From Pontibacillus sp. HMF3514 (GTDB lineage Bacteria; Bacillota; Bacilli; Bacillales; BH030062): DNA of 64,000 nucleotides. The position numbers and the translations under genes were made by a program. Position 1 is the stretch's first letter. Each line of letters starts with the position of its first letter. The DNA is taken from assembly GCF_009858175.1 (NCBI RefSeq), contig NZ_CP047393.1, forward strand, positions 1,984,001 to 2,048,000, given 5' to 3'. This document shows, one piece after another, positions 43,625-52,011 of the stretch. The notes below the pieces were generated by a model. That model did not search any database, was not told the origin of the DNA, and worked only from the letters and a program-made list of their open reading frames with translations.

Positions 43625-43754
43625 GCATAAACACTCCTATACGATCTATTTTAATAAAAGTTTTGTTCAGATATGGCATGACGTTTCAGTTAAAATAAAT
43701 GCTACGAGAGGTATGAGTATATAAATAGCAAATACGTTGTTATTCATGGGCAAT

Positions 43755-44243
43755 TCAATTCTTTATAATCCAATCATTATAAACCTCTACATTGAAATCA
43801 AATTCATTAGAGTACACCCATTTCATAGCCTTTAAAACTAGTGGTGAAGCGGTTTCTTCTGAAATCTGGTTTTGCTTTATCCACCTAACACCAATGGAGT
43901 CTTGTCCCTCAAATTGGAAAGGATTTTGATCAAATGCACCTACTACATCTACATGATAGAAAACAGCAATGTGATGAACATGTGTGTAGGGATCCCAATC
44001 CCACTGGACAATAAAATCACTAGTTCCTATGAGGTTTTTCACATGAATGGAAGCGCCTGTTTCTTCTTTAAACTCTCGATGGAGTGCGGCAACTAAACTT
44101 TCCCCTTCCTCTAAACTACCACCTGGAAGGTCAAAGCGGTTGTTGTATGGCCCACGATTTTTCTCAATAACGAGCAGATTCCCTTCATTTATACATATGC
44201 CATAAACCCCAAAGGCACGATGATATTTTTTATCTCCTTCCAT
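43755..44243 (-). CDS. Nudix hydrolase
   Basis: A 162-residue Nudix enzyme. The Nudix box is complete (GGSLEEGESLVAALHREF, then KEETGA), with the Glu residues that bind magnesium. The N-terminus (FGVYGICINEGNLLVIEKNRGPY) fits NUDIX proteins of the MutT/ADP-ribose type. The substrate is unknown. GAAGGGAGATGG precedes the ATG. Next to it is a decayed ABC transporter, with no sign of co-transcription. Confidence 0.85.
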   Translation of the reverse strand: MEGDKKYHRAFGVYGICINEGNLLVIEKNRGPYNNRFDLPGGSLEEGESLVAALHREFKEETGASIHVKNLIGTSDFIVQWDWDPYTHVHHIAVFYHVDVVGAFDQNPFQFEGQDSIGVRWIKQNQISEETASPLVLKAMKWVYSNEFDFNVEVYNDWIIKN

Positions 44244-44362
44244 CTCACCATCTCCCTTCTAAAGATAAAGAAAAATTCTTATCTTGTAAAAAAGCGAGAG
44301 TTATAATCTCTGACTTCCTATTTTTTCTATATACTACTATGAAGATATGAGCATTGCAATCC

Positions 44363-44955
44363 TTATAAAGATAAATCTCTTTTAACAAAGATAAAACTAG
44401 ATAACAAGAATCCTACAAATCCAATTATTAATAAAAGAAACGAGTGTCCAAAATCAAAACTAGTAGCTCGGAATAATTCACCAGCACGAAATAGAGAAAA
44501 AATGGATAAGTTCCGTAACCACTCAACTTGCTCACTCATTTTCCCTATAAAATCAAGACCGTAAAAGATGATTGTAACAATAGTAGCTAATCCAAGGGCA
44601 CGCTTTTCATCATTTAACCAAGAGGAAATTAAGTAACAATAACCACCTACTACAAAAAACAATAAAAATCCCACTACATTAACAGATATAAACTGACTGA
44701 TATTCAGTTGATGATCTGCTGATAGAAAAATTGTACTTCCTATAATACCTGCTATGACCGTACATATCATGATCAGTAAAAGTCCTGTTAAAAATACACT
44801 TGCTTGTATGATTGATATTTGTAGTCGTGAGTAAGGAGTTGATAAAAAATAAGCCATAGAGCCCTGATCCACATAATGAACCAATAACTGGTTAGTCATC
44901 ATAATGGGATAAATCCCCACGATTACAATGAACAACATTTCATAATACTTGCTCG
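44363..44955 (-). pseudogene. ABC-2 type permease, N-terminally deleted
   Basis: About 191 residues from the first ATG (44938), with about five hydrophobic helices and the ABC-2 permease feature of GSMAYFLSTPYSRLQI. The same frame is open upstream (FLASKYYEM) as far as the remnant of an ABC ATPase gene, and the ATG has no ribosome binding site. The first ~100 residues of a normal permease are missing. It is best read as a fragment left by a deletion. Confidence 0.7.
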
Positions 44956-45024
44956 CTAAAAACAGACACCAAATATCCCTTTACCATTTGAAAACTTCTT
45001 TGTGACATCATTAACCTCGATCAT
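44956..45024 (-). pseudogene. First 22 codons of an ABC transporter ATPase gene
   Basis: The ORF starts with a strong GGAGGAGAGAT site and ATG (45024) and reads MIEVNDVTKKFSNGKGIFGV before a TAG at 44956. This is the typical beginning of an ABC ATP-binding subunit; Walker A and everything downstream are absent. The permease fragment begins, in another frame, at the point where the ATPase sequence stops. Confidence 0.7.
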
Positions 45025-45110
45025 ATCTCTCCTCCATTTCTTTTCGAATAAAGTTGGTTGATACGGACAAACTACAATTAAATTGTGTAAATTCAGTGAG
45101 GTGTAAAAAT

Positions 45111-45509
45111 ATGGACTATGCTATGAATGATACCGTATACCGGCCCATGGTTGTAGATGGAATGTTAAATACGTTTGTTAGTTCACCGAATGCTTATAGT
45201 TCTGCTGTAGAAGCTGTTATAGAAGCTATGCATTTTGCTGAGGTGTACAATGAAGACATGTATGATGGTAAGATCTCTTGGAGTGATTCAGAACTAACTC
45301 GAGGTACTCGGGATTACTTAAGAATTTTAACTGGCACAATTGATCGACCAAACGCCAACCCTTTTTATATTGAGATTCAAAAACTACAAGATAATGGTAA
45401 GATAAGAGTGGTTAATAAATCTCGAGCAAAGGATATAGTTCGTGAGCAGCATAATGAAACAGCTTCAAATTTAGCGATGAAAATTGAAAACAGGTTCAAT
45501 GAATTATAA
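45111..45509 (+). CDS. Hypothetical protein
   Basis: A 132-residue soluble protein of no recognised family (MDYAMNDTVYRPMVVDGMLN; SSAVEAVIEAMHFAEVYNED; LTRGTRDYLRILTGTIDRPNA). The start at 45111 has GAGGTG seven bases upstream; the frame is open from 45054 but without a site. It looks like a real, well-formed gene standing alone in the accessory stretch. Confidence 0.6.
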   Translation: MDYAMNDTVYRPMVVDGMLNTFVSSPNAYSSAVEAVIEAMHFAEVYNEDMYDGKISWSDSELTRGTRDYLRILTGTIDRPNANPFYIEIQKLQDNGKIRVVNKSRAKDIVREQHNETASNLAMKIENRFNEL

Positions 45510-45685
45510 ATCGGTATTGATTAAAATCTAAAAGTGGAATATCCTTATGAACTTAACGTTCTTTTAATTTAGTGTTCGGAGTTACTACTAAGTATGAGTG
45601 GGTTGTAAAGTATTTTAGTTTACCATAATTTTATTATGTTTATATCACGGTTCATGTGTATTTTATTTAAATAATTCAATAAAAA

Positions 45686-45711
45686 AAGCAGCCGATTAAG
45701 ACTGCTTCTTA
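45686..45711 (-). terminator. Terminator after the GGCT-like gene
   Basis: AAGCAG pairs with CTGCTT around a short loop (45687-45707), with a T7 run on the minus strand. Confidence 0.75.
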
Positions 45712-45783
45712 GCTATTGATGTAAAGCTAGTTCTATTTAATTTAAGGATGCATCACTACGGAGTGCAGTTGTACGTGGTCCAA

Positions 45784-46095
45784 TCACCATTTATAATCGG
45801 ATCTCTCTTCTGCTGTATAAATACACTGTTTATATCGATTATACAAATTGGCTTTATTAGCACCATGATACCCTTCTAGTTCATCAAGTAACCCTAATTG
45901 TGTAGACGTAACCTCATATACATCCCCATAAACTTTATCTGTAGATGACTGGATCAGAATAGGATAATATTGATCTGTTGAATATAAAATCCCATACGTC
46001 CAAGCATTCTGATATCTAAGTTTTGCTTCCTTAAGAAGATAAGCATTTGGCTGACCACTTCGTAACGTACCATAAACAAACACATAAGAGTTCAT
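45784..46095 (-). CDS. Gamma-glutamylcyclotransferase-like protein (probable 3' frameshift)
   Basis: A 103-residue GGCT/YtfP-fold protein with VFVYGTLRSGQPNAYLL at the start, the conserved LLDELEGYHG, and an ending in ERSDYKW. Relatives normally end with a GDW...Y motif. Just past the stop, in the +1 frame, the sequence reads GDWTTYNCTP before a stop at 45756, so an indel near codon 103 seems to have cut the tail. The protein may still fold. It could be coupled to a small ORF just upstream. Confidence 0.7.
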   Translation of the reverse strand: MNSYVFVYGTLRSGQPNAYLLKEAKLRYQNAWTYGILYSTDQYYPILIQSSTDKVYGDVYEVTSTQLGLLDELEGYHGANKANLYNRYKQCIYTAEERSDYKW

Positions 46096-46106
46096 CTCGT
46101 ATTATT

Positions 46107-46217
46107 TCATCCTTTCAATTTAGTGCCTTTACTTAAGAAGTACTTAGCATAAATTACCCCATAGATATATGTAAACAACCATGGTTTAAATAACGGATGA
46201 TAAGACCAATCTGGCAT
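46107..46217 (-). CDS. 36-residue ORF, possible gene remnant
   Basis: A short frame with an AAAGGGTG site and ATG at 46217 (MPDWSYHPLFKPWLFTYIYG...). Its first ten residues resemble, from memory, the start of quinone-type dihydroorotate dehydrogenase-like proteins, after which similarity is lost. The stop lies 11 bases before the GGCT-like ATG, so the two may be translated together. It is either a small hydrophobic peptide gene or the start of a lost gene. Confidence 0.4.
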   Translation of the reverse strand: MPDWSYHPLFKPWLFTYIYGVIYAKYFLSKGTKLKG

Positions 46218-46339
46218 AGAAACACCCTTTTATCGTAATTTCCCACAACTTCCTTAGCATATTTTAACATATGTATGTACGGTTACTTTACTCAATTATA
46301 CATAAGCTAATGGCAAATTGTATGGAAAGGATGCTTTAC

Positions 46340-46597
46340 ATGGATAATATGATTGACCCAAAAGAAGTAAGAGCTGGTGATGAGGTTTTCGTCATATATA
46401 GAAATCCACATACACCTACGGTTGCAAATATTAAACAGGCTGAAATCGTGCAGCACCCTCACAATCCAGAGGAAGTTGCTTTATTTTTACATGAAACTTA
46501 CCACTTAATAGAAGATGAAGATGCCCTATTTTCTTCTGAAGAAGCTGCACAAGATGCGTATAATGAGATTTTTACAGATCAACCTTTTGAAGGGTGA
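46340..46597 (+). CDS. SplA-like small regulatory protein
   Basis: An 85-residue protein whose core (AGDEVFVIYRNPHTPTVANI; FLHETYHLIEDEDALFSS) resembles SplA, the regulator of the spore photoproduct lyase operon in Bacillus. The start at 46340 has GGAAAGGA eight bases upstream; the open frame from 46271 has none. splB is not adjacent here, so its target is uncertain. Assignment is from memory of the family and moderately confident. Confidence 0.55.
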   Translation: MDNMIDPKEVRAGDEVFVIYRNPHTPTVANIKQAEIVQHPHNPEEVALFLHETYHLIEDEDALFSSEEAAQDAYNEIFTDQPFEG

Positions 46598-46682
46598 ATG
46601 TAATATTTCTTTGTTTAACCTCTTTCATCTGCGGTTACTGTTATATAGGATAAGAGTACAGACTCAGAGATGAGGTGAAATC

Positions 46683-46955
46683 ATGAAGCATGTTCATTTA
46701 ATTATACATGGCCGGGTTCAAGGTGTAGGCTTCCGATTTTCTGCTAAACAGAAGGCGAAAGAATTTAACGTAAATGGTTGGGTTCAAAATAGGCAAGATG
46801 GAACCGTAGAAGTTGAGGCAGAAGGTGAAGAAAAACAAATTGATGCTTTCTTAGAAGCCTTAAAGCATGGGCCAAGCCCATATGCTAAAGTGTCAGATAT
46901 AGATATAACAAATTTTGATCAAATTAAAGGTTTTAAGACCTTTGAAATCAAGTAA
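46683..46955 (+). CDS. acyP: Acylphosphatase
   Basis: A 90-residue acylphosphatase. Catalytic Arg is in GRVQGVGFRFSA and Asn in GWVQNRQDGTVEVEAEG, the two signatures of the family. It hydrolyses acyl phosphates such as acetyl or carbamoyl phosphate. A GATGAGGTG site precedes the ATG and a bidirectional terminator follows. Confidence 0.92.
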   Translation: MKHVHLIIHGRVQGVGFRFSAKQKAKEFNVNGWVQNRQDGTVEVEAEGEEKQIDAFLEALKHGPSPYAKVSDIDITNFDQIKGFKTFEIK

Positions 46956-46964
46956 ACTTATGTA

Positions 46965-46997
46965 AAAAGGGATGCTCAAAAATGGGCATCCCTTTTC
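46965..46997. terminator. Bidirectional terminator
   Basis: AAAAGGGATGC pairs with GCATCCCTTTT between acyP and the convergent SDR gene. Confidence 0.85.
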
Positions 46998-47009
46998 TAA
47001 TCAAAGTAC

Positions 47010-47759
47010 TTATTCGCTTTTCTTTTGTAATGGTCTTACCATAACTTCGTTCACATTCACGTACTCAGGTTGTGTAACCGCATAAACGACAGAACGAGCG
47101 ATGTCATCCGCCTCTAAAGTAACTCTACCTTTGCGATCCTCAAACATACTAATTACTTCTTCATCTGTAATATGCTCAGGTAATTCAGTTGAAACAGCAC
47201 CAGGTGAAATGTTTGTTACACGTACACCAGTTTTAGAAAGCTCTTTTTCCATCCCCATGGATAGAGCACGTACTGCATATTTTGTGGCACTATATACTGA
47301 ACTTGTTGGGAATACTTCATGTCCAGCAACTGAAGATACGTTAATGACATGACCTGTATCCTGCTCCAGCATGGTTGGTAGAACAGAGTGGATACCAAAA
47401 AGTACTCCCTTCAAGTTCACATCCACCATTTTCTCCCATTCCTCTACTTTGTCGTTCTTTAGGAATGAAAGAAGCATTACACCTGCGTTATTAACAAGAA
47501 TATCTACTGAGGAAAAGCTTTCTTTCGTTACTTTCACTAAGTTTTCCATGTCTTTTTGGTTGGTAACATCCGTTTCAACGACTTTCGTTTCAACAGAATG
47601 ATCCTTTTGAATCGATTCAGCCAATTCCTCTAAACGCTCTTTTCTTCGAGCAGCTAAGACTACATTCGCTCCTTCTTGAGCTAAATGTTCTGCAATTGAT
47701 TGTCCAATACCACTACTTGCTCCGGTAATAATAGCGGTTTTCCCTTGTAAATTTGCCAT
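47010..47759 (-). CDS. Short-chain dehydrogenase/reductase
   Basis: A 249-residue classical SDR. The NAD(P) motif is TGASSGIGQ, the structural motif NNAG, and the catalytic Ser-Tyr-Lys set appears in INVSSVAG and YSATK. A basic pair after beta-strand 2 (AARRKERL) suggests NADP preference. The substrate is unknown. The start at 47759 is preferred because the ATG at 47765 nearly touches the AGGAGG site. Confidence 0.88.
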   Translation of the reverse strand: MANLQGKTAIITGASSGIGQSIAEHLAQEGANVVLAARRKERLEELAESIQKDHSVETKVVETDVTNQKDMENLVKVTKESFSSVDILVNNAGVMLLSFLKNDKVEEWEKMVDVNLKGVLFGIHSVLPTMLEQDTGHVINVSSVAGHEVFPTSSVYSATKYAVRALSMGMEKELSKTGVRVTNISPGAVSTELPEHITDEEVISMFEDRKGRVTLEADDIARSVVYAVTQPEYVNVNEVMVRPLQKKSE

Positions 47760-47925
47760 TTTCATTCCTCCTAGTGTGATTTGATATCAATTCCACCTAT
47801 CACGATACCCGCTATTAATAAGCATTATTCATCTTGATGTTCTATATTCACCCGCTATTCAACCCTTGGTATGTTAAAATAAGAAGTTGTTAACCTATGT
47901 TTAATGAAAAGAAAGAGTGATTTAC

Positions 47926-49050
47926 TTGAGTAATAGTCTTAAAATGAAACCAATAACTCCCCAACATGACCCTTGGGAAGCTTACTTGGATGTAGAAGAA
48001 CACGGTGAAATGACCTTATCTAATGTTGAATTTACAACAACTACTTTATGTAATATGCGATGTGCCCATTGTGCAGTTGGGTATATGCTTCAGCAGAAAG
48101 ATCCAGATGCTCTACCAATAGAACTTATTATTAAAAGATTGGATGAAATTCCACATTTAAGAGCCCTTAGTATTACTGGAGGAGAACCAGTTCTATCGAA
48201 AAAATCTGTTGATAATTATGTAGTACCGCTTCTTAAGTACGCACATGAGCGAGGAGCACGAACACAAATTAACTCCAATCTAACCTTACCCTATGATCGC
48301 TATAAGCCCATCATTCCTTACTTAGACGTATTACATATATCTCATAACTGGGGTACTTTAGAAGAATTCACTTCTACAGGTTTTGCAAGAATGGAACGGA
48401 AACCATCAGAGAATATTAGAGAAAGTTATTTTCATAGAATGGTGGAGAATTCACAGCGACTCACTGCTGAAGGAGTTATGGTCTCTGCTGAAACCATGTT
48501 GAATAAACGTACATTCCCATATTTAGAGACTATACATGACCATGTCAAAGAAATGGGATGTTCTCGTCATGAAATCCATCCAATGTATCCTGCCGATTTT
48601 GCAAGTCATTTAGAAACATTGTCTCTTGAGGAAATGAATGAAGCAATTAATCGAATATTAGATCACAGAGACCCAAATATGTGGATGCTTTTTGGTACGT
48701 TACCTTTTTACCCTTGTAGCACGAATGAAAAAGACCTTAAATTGCAAAAGCGCTTATTCCAAGAAAAGAATGTAACGGTACGAAATGATCCAGATGGACG
48801 CTCAAGGTTAAATGTAAATATTTTTGATGGAGAAATCATTGTTACAGACTTTGGAGATGAACCTTCTTTAGGAAATATACAAGACACTTCCTTGCCTGAA
48901 GCTTATAAACGTTGGAAAGATAGCTCCCTTGCTAATAGTTTGAATTGTCATTGTCCTGCAGTAAAATGTCTTGGGCCAAACCTTCTTGTGAAGAACACCT
49001 ATTACAAAGATGTCGACTTTCAAAAACGGGAAGCTAAAATTACTCGATGA
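47926..49050 (+). CDS. yfkAB: Radical SAM/CxCxxxxC protein YfkAB
   Basis: A 374-residue radical SAM protein. The 4Fe-4S/SAM motif is CNMRCAHC (CxxxCxxC) near residue 42, followed by SITGGEPVLSKKS. The C-terminal CHCPAVKC is the CxCxxxxC motif that names the family, probably holding a second cluster. B. subtilis YfkAB is the clear relative; the reaction is unknown. The start is probably TTG at 47926 after AAAGAAAGAG; the GTG at 47917 lies in that site. A terminator follows. Confidence 0.87.
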   Translation: MSNSLKMKPITPQHDPWEAYLDVEEHGEMTLSNVEFTTTTLCNMRCAHCAVGYMLQQKDPDALPIELIIKRLDEIPHLRALSITGGEPVLSKKSVDNYVVPLLKYAHERGARTQINSNLTLPYDRYKPIIPYLDVLHISHNWGTLEEFTSTGFARMERKPSENIRESYFHRMVENSQRLTAEGVMVSAETMLNKRTFPYLETIHDHVKEMGCSRHEIHPMYPADFASHLETLSLEEMNEAINRILDHRDPNMWMLFGTLPFYPCSTNEKDLKLQKRLFQEKNVTVRNDPDGRSRLNVNIFDGEIIVTDFGDEPSLGNIQDTSLPEAYKRWKDSSLANSLNCHCPAVKCLGPNLLVKNTYYKDVDFQKREAKITR

Positions 49051-49058
49051 TTCACTTA

Positions 49059-49088
49059 GACCTCTCTAACTTGAGAGGTCTATTTTTG
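49059..49088 (+). terminator. Terminator after yfkAB
   Basis: AGACCTCTC at 49059-49067 pairs with GAGAGGTCT at 49073-49081, followed by a T5 run. Confidence 0.8.
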
Positions 49089-49090
49089 AT

Positions 49091-50047
49091 TCATGAATGA
49101 TGCGGTGGAAAATGAGGAATAACCTCTTCTCCTATTTCTTTCATAACTTCTTCAGCATCTCTTGTACTATGCGCTAGTGAAATCATCACATGATTCACAC
49201 CTATTTCTTCATGTTGTCTTAACCATTCAATAAGAGCTTTCCTACCAAGTCGGTATCCTAATTTTATTTTTTCCGGTTCATGATCGGGATTCTCATGAAG
49301 ATCCATTACAATAGGCTGAAAAAAAGGCTTATATTGTTTAGGGTCATACATTTTGGCCTTCGTCTGATATTCACGAATTAATGCTTCTTGATTTTCTAAA
49401 TTCTGTGGATAAAACATAAAGCCATCTCCATGGGCTGCTACATAATCTAATGTTTGCTGAGCGTACCCTGTAATAAATATAGGAATATCTGAAGTTGGCT
49501 TCGGTACAAGGTTTACATTCTCAAGTGATCCTAAACTAGATGTATAATCCTCATACTCACTATTTAACACTTTCTTGAAGTATGCTAAAGACTCACGAAA
49601 AAGTTCCCCACGTTCCAAAATCGGTATATTTAAAGCTGAAAAATCACGTCTTCGATCCCCTGATGATAACCCAAGCATAAAACGTTCAGGAAATAAGTTT
49701 TCTATACTCGCCGCTTCCTTAGCTAAACGTAAAGGATGTCTTAATGAGAGAACGGATGCAGCTGTTCCTAAATTAATTTTTGTCGTATGACTCCCTATAT
49801 AGGTTAAATAAATATGACTATCAAAAATCTGACCTGTTGCTGGGTCATCAAACGTTGGATCCTCTAGGAGTACGTCCTGAAACCAAAGCGCTGTGAAGCC
49901 TAATTCTTCGGCTAATTGAGCACGTTTTACTTGGTGATTCATAGTCGGCTTCTGTTTTCCATGGTTTTCAATAGGTATGTTTAATCCAATTGTAAGCTTA
50001 TCTTTTTGTATCATCCGATTATATCCATAATGCTGGTCCCATTTCAT
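49091..50047 (-). CDS. LLM-class flavin-dependent oxidoreductase
   Basis: A 318-residue luciferase-like monooxygenase. The TIM-barrel hallmarks are LGFTALWFQDVLLEDPTFDDP, GTAASVLSLRHPLRLAKEAASIENL and RFMLGLSSGDRRRDF. These enzymes use reduced FMN or F420 to oxidise small molecules; Bacillaceae lack F420 in general, so FMN is more likely. The substrate is unknown. CAAAGGAGGTC lies before the ATG. Confidence 0.85.
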   Translation of the reverse strand: MKWDQHYGYNRMIQKDKLTIGLNIPIENHGKQKPTMNHQVKRAQLAEELGFTALWFQDVLLEDPTFDDPATGQIFDSHIYLTYIGSHTTKINLGTAASVLSLRHPLRLAKEAASIENLFPERFMLGLSSGDRRRDFSALNIPILERGELFRESLAYFKKVLNSEYEDYTSSLGSLENVNLVPKPTSDIPIFITGYAQQTLDYVAAHGDGFMFYPQNLENQEALIREYQTKAKMYDPKQYKPFFQPIVMDLHENPDHEPEKIKLGYRLGRKALIEWLRQHEEIGVNHVMISLAHSTRDAEEVMKEIGEEVIPHFPPHHS

Positions 50048-50139
50048 TTGCTTGACCTCCTTTGTATGTTAAAGCTTTCAGCATGATGAAATCACCTATT
50101 TCATATATATAAAAGTGGATAATGAGAAGGGAGATGAAA

Positions 50140-51333
50140 TTGTTGCAGGTAACTGTTCGAAATGGTGATTCCTTCTGGTATTACAGTCAATTATTTAGCA
50201 TAAGACTCCCTCTTATATTGGATTCAAACCCAAACGCAGCCGATCGTTATCTTTATATTGGCGAAACGATTAATATCCCTGGTTATGTTGCTGAAGATTA
50301 TACTATCCAGTCTGGAGATTCTTTTTGGTCCATTGCTTATTCTAGAAACATACCTTTAGACTCAGTATTTCTCTTAAACCCAATGGTCAATCCTAACTTT
50401 CTGCAAGTAGGACAAACAATTCGGGTTCCGTTACGTGTTACTTGGAGAATCGTAAATGGGAAAAACAATTATACGTATGAGTCTATGGTTACAGATATCA
50501 ATAGATTGGTTATGGTGTATCCTTTTATTTTCCAACGATCAATCGGTGAATCTGTTATGGGAAAATCGATCCCTGAAATCAAAGTTGGAAGAGGGAATGA
50601 GACTGTACATGTAGATGGTTCCTTCCATGCAAATGAATGGATTACAACTTCCATTATCATGACATTTTTAAATGATTACCTACTTTCTCTAACAAATCAA
50701 ACATCCATTAGAGGTCTCGACATGCTCCCCTATTATAATTCTAAAATGTTGTCAGTTGTACCGATGGTTAATCCAGATGGGGTAAACCTCGTTATAAATG
50801 GCCCACCTAATGAGGAACCTTTTCAAAGTAATGTTTTTGAGATCAACAATGGCAGCACAAATTTTAATGGTTGGAAAGCCAACATAAACGGTGTTGATTT
50901 AAACAATCAATTCCCAGCTAAGTGGGAAATAGAAAAAGAACGGAAAGAGCAAGCCCCTGCTCCAGCGAATTATCCGGGTCCTGAACCTCTATCTGAACCG
51001 GAGTCTAAAGCAATGGCTCAATTAACCAGAAACAGTAACTTTTTTAGAGCTCTTGCTTTTCATACTCAAGGTGAAGTCATTTACTGGGGATTCGAAGGCT
51101 TAGAACCTCCGGAAGCAGAAACAATTGTACAAGAATTTGCACGTGTTAGTGGTTATACACCCATACAGTATGTAGATAGCTACGCAGGTTATAAGGATTG
51201 GTTCATACAAGAATGGCGTCGTCCTGGTTACACCGTAGAGCTAGGTGAAGGGGTAAGCCCTCTTCCTCTAACTCAATTCGATGAAATCTATCAAGAGAGT
51301 TTAGGTATTTTTCTGGCAAACTTGTATTTATAG
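50140..51333 (+). CDS. LysM-M14 zinc carboxypeptidase (gamma-D-glutamyl-DAP peptidase type)
   Basis: A protein of about 397 residues. Two LysM-like modules occupy the first ~100 residues (VRNGDSFWYYSQLF; IQSGDSFWSIAYSR). The M14 peptidase domain follows with zinc ligands His and Glu in FHANEW, His in FHTQGE and the catalytic Glu in TVELGEG. B. subtilis YqgT has this layout and the family cleaves peptidoglycan stem peptides. No signal peptide is visible, so it may act in the spore or mother cell. The start is uncertain: TTG at 50140 fits the AAGGGAG site best, and ATG at 50122 precedes it. Confidence 0.83.
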   Translation: MLQVTVRNGDSFWYYSQLFSIRLPLILDSNPNAADRYLYIGETINIPGYVAEDYTIQSGDSFWSIAYSRNIPLDSVFLLNPMVNPNFLQVGQTIRVPLRVTWRIVNGKNNYTYESMVTDINRLVMVYPFIFQRSIGESVMGKSIPEIKVGRGNETVHVDGSFHANEWITTSIIMTFLNDYLLSLTNQTSIRGLDMLPYYNSKMLSVVPMVNPDGVNLVINGPPNEEPFQSNVFEINNGSTNFNGWKANINGVDLNNQFPAKWEIEKERKEQAPAPANYPGPEPLSEPESKAMAQLTRNSNFFRALAFHTQGEVIYWGFEGLEPPEAETIVQEFARVSGYTPIQYVDSYAGYKDWFIQEWRRPGYTVELGEGVSPLPLTQFDEIYQESLGIFLANLYL

Positions 51334-51336
51334 ATT

Positions 51337-51372
51337 AAAATCCTACTGCCATTAATAAGCAGTAGGATTTTA
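51337..51372. terminator. Bidirectional terminator
   Basis: AAAATCCTACTGC pairs perfectly with GCAGTAGGATTTT, between the M14 peptidase and phosphatase genes. Confidence 0.9.
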
Positions 51373-51924
51373 TTATTCTTCATACATCCGTTTCACAGCC
51401 CATTCCTTACCTTCCCTCACAGCCAAAAATAAATCTGGGTTGGTTAAACTCTTCCATTCTTCAAATCCATAAGCATCATCAAAGTATTTTAGTATAAGCG
51501 CTAAAAGGTTACCGTGCGTCATTAACAAAACCGTTTCATCATCTTCATCACTATCCATAAGCTCGTGAAGTAGTGAAGCCGCTCTTTCCATCGCTTCTTT
51601 TGATGATTCACCGTCACGGACTTTTTGGTCTAACACTGTAAATGAATTCTCTAGAATCTCTAACCAATCATCTAAGGGTTTACTGCTTAGGCTTCTTTCA
51701 CCAAGAGGCTCATCAACCTCAATTTCAATTCCCTTAGACTCCGAAAAGGATCTAATACTTTGTTTGGCTCTTGTAAATGGACTAGAAAGTATTCGTGTAA
51801 CATGAACCGGATATTTCTCTAAATACCGTGACAATTCATCTGCTTGTTGTAAACCTTCCTTTGTTAACTCCGCTTCTCGTTCTTGACCCGTTGCTTTACA
51901 ATGACGTGCAAAAATAAATTTCAT
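51373..51924 (-). CDS. Histidine phosphatase family protein
   Basis: A 183-residue member of the phosphoglycerate-mutase/SixA-like superfamily. The phospho-acceptor motif is FARHCKATG (RHG variant RHC), and the second catalytic His is in LLMTHGNLLA. The variable Cys after RH is unusual but keeps the key Arg and His. The substrate could be a sugar phosphate or other small phosphate ester. AAAGGAGTC precedes the ATG. Confidence 0.85.
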   Translation of the reverse strand: MKFIFARHCKATGQEREAELTKEGLQQADELSRYLEKYPVHVTRILSSPFTRAKQSIRSFSESKGIEIEVDEPLGERSLSSKPLDDWLEILENSFTVLDQKVRDGESSKEAMERAASLLHELMDSDEDDETVLLMTHGNLLALILKYFDDAYGFEEWKSLTNPDLFLAVREGKEWAVKRMYEE

Positions 51925-52011
51925 ATAAAAATGACTCCTTTAAGTTTAGCGTGACTCTCATCTAAACCTTTCTACATACAGAAGTAATCTCCTTCTGAAA
52001 AGCCATTTTCA

